From: UBA1046 sp964624395
Lineage (GTDB): Bacteria > Bacillota > Clostridia > Saccharofermentanales > DTU023
Assembly (NCBI GenBank): GCA_964624395.1
Contig: CAZUWY010000005.1
Coordinates: 1-42,467, forward strand
Length of the DNA: 42,467 nucleotides
Reading direction: 5' to 3'
In this document: positions 39,033 to 42,467 of the stretch, in pieces
Layout of the letters: the number at the start of each line of letters is the position of its first letter
Numbering within the stretch: the stretch's first letter is position 1
Program-made: the position numbers and the translations under genes
The notes under the pieces: model-generated
What the model saw: only the letters and a program-made list of their open reading frames with translations
Told to the model about the DNA's origin: nothing
The model's database searches: none

Positions 39033-40871
39033 ATGGCAAGAATAATTGGAATTGATTTAGGTACTACAAACTCAGTTGTATCCGTGATGGAAGGCGGCGA
39101 CCAGGTCGTTATTCCCAACGCCGAGGGCAATAGAACAACCCCCTCCGTGGTTGCCTTTACCAAGGAAGGAGAGCGTCTGGTGGGCCAGGTGGCAAAGCGT
39201 CAGGCTATCACCAACCCGGATCGCACCATCCAGTCGATTAAAAGAGAAATGGGCTCCAACTGGAAAATTGATATCGACGGCACCAGCTACACACCGCCCG
39301 AGATCTCGGCCATGGTTTTGCAAAAGCTTAAAACTGATGCCGAGGCCTATCTGGGTGAAAAAATAACTCAGGCGGTTATCACTGTGCCGGCATATTTTAG
39401 CGATGCCCAGCGCCAGGCGACCAAGGACGCCGGTAGGATTGCCGGTCTTGATGTCCTGCGCATTATCAATGAGCCGACAGCAGCAGCTTTAGCCTATGGC
39501 CTGGATAAAGAGGCCGAGCAGAAAATTATGGTCTTTGACCTCGGCGGCGGCACTTTTGACGTCTCCTTGCTGGAAATCGGTGACGGAGTTTTTGAAGTTT
39601 TGGCTACTTCTGGCAACAACCGTTTGGGCGGCGATGATTTTGATGAAAGAATCGTCGACTGGATGGTGGCCGAAATGAAAAAGGATCAGGGAGTTGATCT
39701 TTCCCTCGATAAAATGGCCATGCAAAGATTGAGAGAGGCGGCGGAAAAAGCTAAATCAGAGCTCTCCACTCTGACCTCTACCAATATAAATCTCCCCTAT
39801 ATTACAGCAGATCAGACCGGGCCTAAGCATCTAGAGCTGAGCCTTACCAGGGCAAAATTCGAAGATATGACCTCAGATCTGGTTGAAGCCACCATGAAAC
39901 CGGTCAAGAGCACTTTGAGCGATTCAGGGCTTTCCCCGGGAGATATTGACAAGATTTTGCTGGTCGGCGGCTCGACCAGAATTCCGGCTGTACAAAATGC
40001 AGTCAAGGAGATTTTTAAGCAAGAGCCCTTCAAAGGCATCAATCCTGACGAATGTGTTGCCATTGGTGCAGCCATTCAAGCCGGTGTCTTGTCCGGGGAT
40101 ATTACCGGCATGGTGCTCTTGGATGTCACACCTCTATCTTTGGGCATTGAGACCTTAGGTGGAGTGATGACCAGAATTATTGACAGAAACACCACCATCC
40201 CGACCAAGAAGAGCCAGGTCTTTTCCACGGCGGCTGATGGACAGACTTCAGTTGAAGTGCATGTCCTCCAGGGCGAAAGAGAGTTCTCCAAGGACAATAA
40301 GACCTTAGGACGCTTCAATCTCGACGGCATAGCTCCGGCACCGCGCGGCATACCTCAGATCGAGGTCACCTTTGATATCGATGCCAACGGCATTGTCAAC
40401 GTTTCGGCAGTAGACAAGGGCACTAATCGTGAACAGCATATAACCATCACCGCCTCTTCAAATCTGTCTGAGGCTGAGATCAATCAGGCGGTCAAGGAAG
40501 CTGAGCAGTTCGCTGCTGAGGATCTAAAGAAAAAGGAAGAAGTAGAGACAAAAAACAATGCAGATTCAGCAGTCTATCAGGCGGAAAAAATGCTCAAAGA
40601 TGACGGAGATAAATTTGATGCCGGTGACAGAGCAGACATTGAGGAGGCAATCAAGAAATTAAAAGACAGCATTGCCGCCAATAATCTGGACGTGATGAAG
40701 CAAGATACCGATGCTCTGCAGCAGTCTATCTACAAGGCCAGCGAAAATATGTATAAAAAGGCCCAGGAAGCCCAGCAGGCTCAAGCTGCCAGCGAGCAGG
40801 CCGAGCAGGGCCATTCGGACCCGGGAACCTATGAGGCTGACTTCAAGGATGCCGGTTCTGATCCGGAATAA
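39033..40871 (+). CDS. dnaK: Chaperone DnaK (Hsp70)
   Basis: 612 residues. IIGIDLGTTNSVVSVMEGG opens the ATPase domain; AYFSDAQRQATKDAG, GGGTFDVSLLEI and LVGGSTRIPAVQ follow. The substrate-binding domain starts near residue 370 (LLDVTPLSLGIETLGGVMT), and the C-terminal lid ends in a Gln/Ala-rich, acidic tail (DAGSDPE). ATG 39033 lies after AAAGAGG. It is in the CIRCE-controlled operon with its partners GrpE and DnaJ. Confidence 0.98.
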   Translation: MARIIGIDLGTTNSVVSVMEGGDQVVIPNAEGNRTTPSVVAFTKEGERLVGQVAKRQAITNPDRTIQSIKREMGSNWKIDIDGTSYTPPEISAMVLQKLKTDAEAYLGEKITQAVITVPAYFSDAQRQATKDAGRIAGLDVLRIINEPTAAALAYGLDKEAEQKIMVFDLGGGTFDVSLLEIGDGVFEVLATSGNNRLGGDDFDERIVDWMVAEMKKDQGVDLSLDKMAMQRLREAAEKAKSELSTLTSTNINLPYITADQTGPKHLELSLTRAKFEDMTSDLVEATMKPVKSTLSDSGLSPGDIDKILLVGGSTRIPAVQNAVKEIFKQEPFKGINPDECVAIGAAIQAGVLSGDITGMVLLDVTPLSLGIETLGGVMTRIIDRNTTIPTKKSQVFSTAADGQTSVEVHVLQGEREFSKDNKTLGRFNLDGIAPAPRGIPQIEVTFDIDANGIVNVSAVDKGTNREQHITITASSNLSEAEINQAVKEAEQFAAEDLKKKEEVETKNNADSAVYQAEKMLKDDGDKFDAGDRADIEEAIKKLKDSIAANNLDVMKQDTDALQQSIYKASENMYKKAQEAQQAQAASEQAEQGHSDPGTYEADFKDAGSDPE

Positions 40872-40899
40872 AAAATTGTATTTGTAAATTAACTTTTGT

Positions 40900-40930
40900 C
40901 CGGTACCCGCCAAGCACTGACGGGTACCGG
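40900..40930 (+). other. Intercistronic hairpin between dnaK and dnaJ
   Basis: CCGGTACCCG (40900-40909) and CGGGTACCGG (40921-40930) are perfect 10-bp arms with an 11-base loop. No T-tract follows, and the dnaJ ribosome binding site begins 12 bases later. It may protect the upstream mRNA or set the dnaK to dnaJ ratio. Confidence 0.8.
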
Positions 40931-40952
40931 CACGATCTTGCAGGAGGCATAG

Positions 40953-42110
40953 GTGGCAAACAAGCGCGACTATTATGAAGTCTTGGATGTAGATAAATCA
41001 GCCGACGAAAATCAGCTGAAGAAGGCTTATTGGAAGCTGGCGAAAAAGTATCATCCTGATGTAAACCCCGGCGATAAAGAGGCAGAGGATAAATTCAAGG
41101 AGGCCAATGAGGCCTACCAGGTCTTAAGTGACAAGGAAAAGAGAAGTCGCTATGATCAGTTCGGCCATGCCGGAGTTGATGCCAACGCCTATGCCGGTCA
41201 GTCCTATGGTGGTTTTGAGGGCTTTGATCTCAACGATATCTTCAACTCGATCTTTGGTGGTTTCGGCGGTTTTGGCGGCTTCGGCGGCTTTGGCGGCCAG
41301 ACTCAAAGAAGCAGAGGTCCTCTGCGCGGGGCTAATTTGCGCTACCGCATGAATCTGGATTTCATGGAGGCCGCCTTTGGCGTGGAAAGAGAAATCTCGA
41401 TCAGCAAAGACGATATCTGCGAAGTCTGCCAGGGCAGCAAAACCAGTGACGGCTCTAAAGCAAAGACCTGCCCCACCTGTAATGGGACAGGCCAGGTTCA
41501 AAGCGTTAGAGAGACTATGTTTGGCCAGATGATGACCAGTAGAGCCTGCGATAACTGCCAGGGCAGCGGAGAGATCGTAGAAAATCCCTGCCCCTCCTGC
41601 CATGGCAGAGGCATCAAGCAAAAGAGCAAGCGGCTTTTGGTCAAGGTTCCCGCCGGCATCAATGAAGGGGAGATGCTGACCCTGAGAGGTGAAGGGGAGC
41701 CCGGCGAGCATGGCGGCCCCTACGGAGATCTCTATATTGAAATTAGAATCAGACCTCACCCGATCTTTGAACGCGAGGGCTCGATGACCTTTGTTGAACT
41801 GCCGATCACATATGCTCAGGCCGTCACCGGTGCCGAGGTGGATGTACCCACCATTGACGGCAATGTCAAGCAGCGCTTGAATGCCGGAACCCAGTCCGGA
41901 GACGTCTATACATTGCGGGGCAAGGGCATCCCTCTGATCAACCGTCCCAATGTCAGAGGAGACCATAAATTCAGGGTCAAGATTGAAGTGCCCAAGGGAC
42001 TGGACAACAAGCAAAAGGAACTGCTGCAGCAATTTGATGACAGCTTGACCGAGGATAATTACCAGGGCAGGAAAAGTTTTCGAGACAAGATTAAAAGTAT
42101 CTTTAAATGA
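40953..42110 (+). CDS. dnaJ: Chaperone DnaJ (type I Hsp40)
   Basis: 385 residues, starting at GTG 40953 five bases after AGGAGG (40942-40947). It has the J-domain with HPD (KKYHPDVNPG), a Gly/Phe region with repeated GGFGGF, and four CxxC zinc repeats (CEVC, CPTC, CDNC, CPSC). The first repeat reads CEVCQGSK where CxxCxGxG is usual. The C-terminal peptide-binding domains follow. It delivers clients to DnaK and stimulates its ATPase. Confidence 0.97.
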   Translation: MANKRDYYEVLDVDKSADENQLKKAYWKLAKKYHPDVNPGDKEAEDKFKEANEAYQVLSDKEKRSRYDQFGHAGVDANAYAGQSYGGFEGFDLNDIFNSIFGGFGGFGGFGGFGGQTQRSRGPLRGANLRYRMNLDFMEAAFGVEREISISKDDICEVCQGSKTSDGSKAKTCPTCNGTGQVQSVRETMFGQMMTSRACDNCQGSGEIVENPCPSCHGRGIKQKSKRLLVKVPAGINEGEMLTLRGEGEPGEHGGPYGDLYIEIRIRPHPIFEREGSMTFVELPITYAQAVTGAEVDVPTIDGNVKQRLNAGTQSGDVYTLRGKGIPLINRPNVRGDHKFRVKIEVPKGLDNKQKELLQQFDDSLTEDNYQGRKSFRDKIKSIFK

Positions 42111-42125
42111 TAAAATCTGATCATT

Positions 42126-42467
42126 ATGAATTTTCTCATCTTTGATCTCGAATGGAATATTGTCGGGCGCAAAAATAAACCGCCCAAGGAAGAGCAAGAA
42201 AAGCTGCCTTTTGAAATCATTGAAATCGGCGCCATTAAACTCAATTACGATCTCGAGACGATTGATACATTTAGCTGCTATGTTAAACCGGTTCTTTACC
42301 CAATTATCTCTAGATATGTAGCAAGAGTTACACAAAGAGATCAAAGAAGTATGGCTGAAGGTGTGCATTTCCCCCAGGCGGCGGCCGCTTTTTTTGCTTT
42401 TGTCGGCCAAGATCCCGTGCTTTTTTGCAGCTGGTCCAAAGCGGATCCAAAAATTTTGTTGAACAAT
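42126..42467 (+). CDS. DEDD-family 3'-5' exonuclease, 3' partial
   Basis: ATG 42126 opens a frame that runs off the window after 114 codons. FLIFDLEWN contains the Asp and Glu of the first exonuclease motif, and EIIEIGAIKL with IDTFSCYVKPVLYPIISRYV matches the RNase T/DnaQ-like exonuclease fold. The later DEDD motifs lie mostly outside the window. No good ribosome binding site is seen. The exact role (RNA or DNA processing) cannot be assigned. Confidence 0.75.
   Translation, partial: MNFLIFDLEWNIVGRKNKPPKEEQEKLPFEIIEIGAIKLNYDLETIDTFSCYVKPVLYPIISRYVARVTQRDQRSMAEGVHFPQAAAAFFAFVGQDPVLFCSWSKADPKILLNN

Noticed and set aside
41124..42410. Long open frame on the minus strand opposite dnaJ (428 codons).
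   Set aside because: It is antisense to a fully conserved dnaJ and to the exonuclease start, has no family resemblance, and arises from codon bias in the real genes.

Overview
The window looks like chromosomal DNA of an anaerobic, Gram-positive-type Bacillota (Clostridia-like) bacterium. The evidence is strong AGGAGG-type ribosome binding sites, a Trp T-box leader, an FMN riboswitch, a CIRCE/HrcA heat-shock operon, a glycyl radical enzyme, and a flavodiiron protein of the kind anaerobes use against O2 or NO. No genus can be named from the sequence alone. No tRNA, rRNA, IS element or CRISPR array was seen.

Layout. (1) 1-3334: the 3' part of a glycyl radical enzyme of the hydroxyproline dehydratase (HypD) type, then a regulator with a helix-turn-helix at each end. 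(2) 3470-10986: a surface locus. A small six-cysteine protein overlaps a 1159-residue secreted protein (signal peptide, beta-helix-like repeats, eight tandem 'WRY' repeats, collagen-like tract, C-terminal membrane anchor). A paralogue follows whose frame is broken at a run of eight G; seven G would restore one 1059-codon reading frame, which suggests a phase-variable switch. (3) 11114-12710: flavodiiron protein and a small cupin. (4) 12713-14390, minus: TrpB2-type tryptophan synthase beta chain behind a Trp T-box. (5) 14399-20182, minus: a five-gene peptide ABC importer operon (D-F-A-B-C) with its own promoter and terminator. (6) 20454-21927: FMN riboswitch, RibU riboflavin transporter and a stand-alone flavokinase.

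(7) 22013-25962: zinc-ribbon membrane protein, TPM-domain membrane protein and an acyl-CoA synthetase. (8) 25988-29251: gltX and glnS side by side. (9) 29274-31097: a DUF5685-like protein, a cysteine-tailed J-domain protein and a small membrane protein. (10) 31116-34272: two divergent exported peptidase-fold proteins (S11 and M28 types), both apparently lacking catalytic or metal-binding residues, separated by a region with 18-bp tandem repeats. (11) 34277-36942: NfeD, SPFH/stomatin and HemW. (12) 37019-42110: CIRCE-controlled hrcA-grpE-dnaK-dnaJ. (13) 42126-end: the start of a DEDD-type exonuclease.

The points most worth a second look are the poly-G switch in the surface-protein pair with its operator-like palindrome and cysteine-rich leader gene, the back-to-back pseudo-peptidases, an orphan minus-strand terminator that may mark a small RNA, and several short tandem repeats placed just before or after genes.
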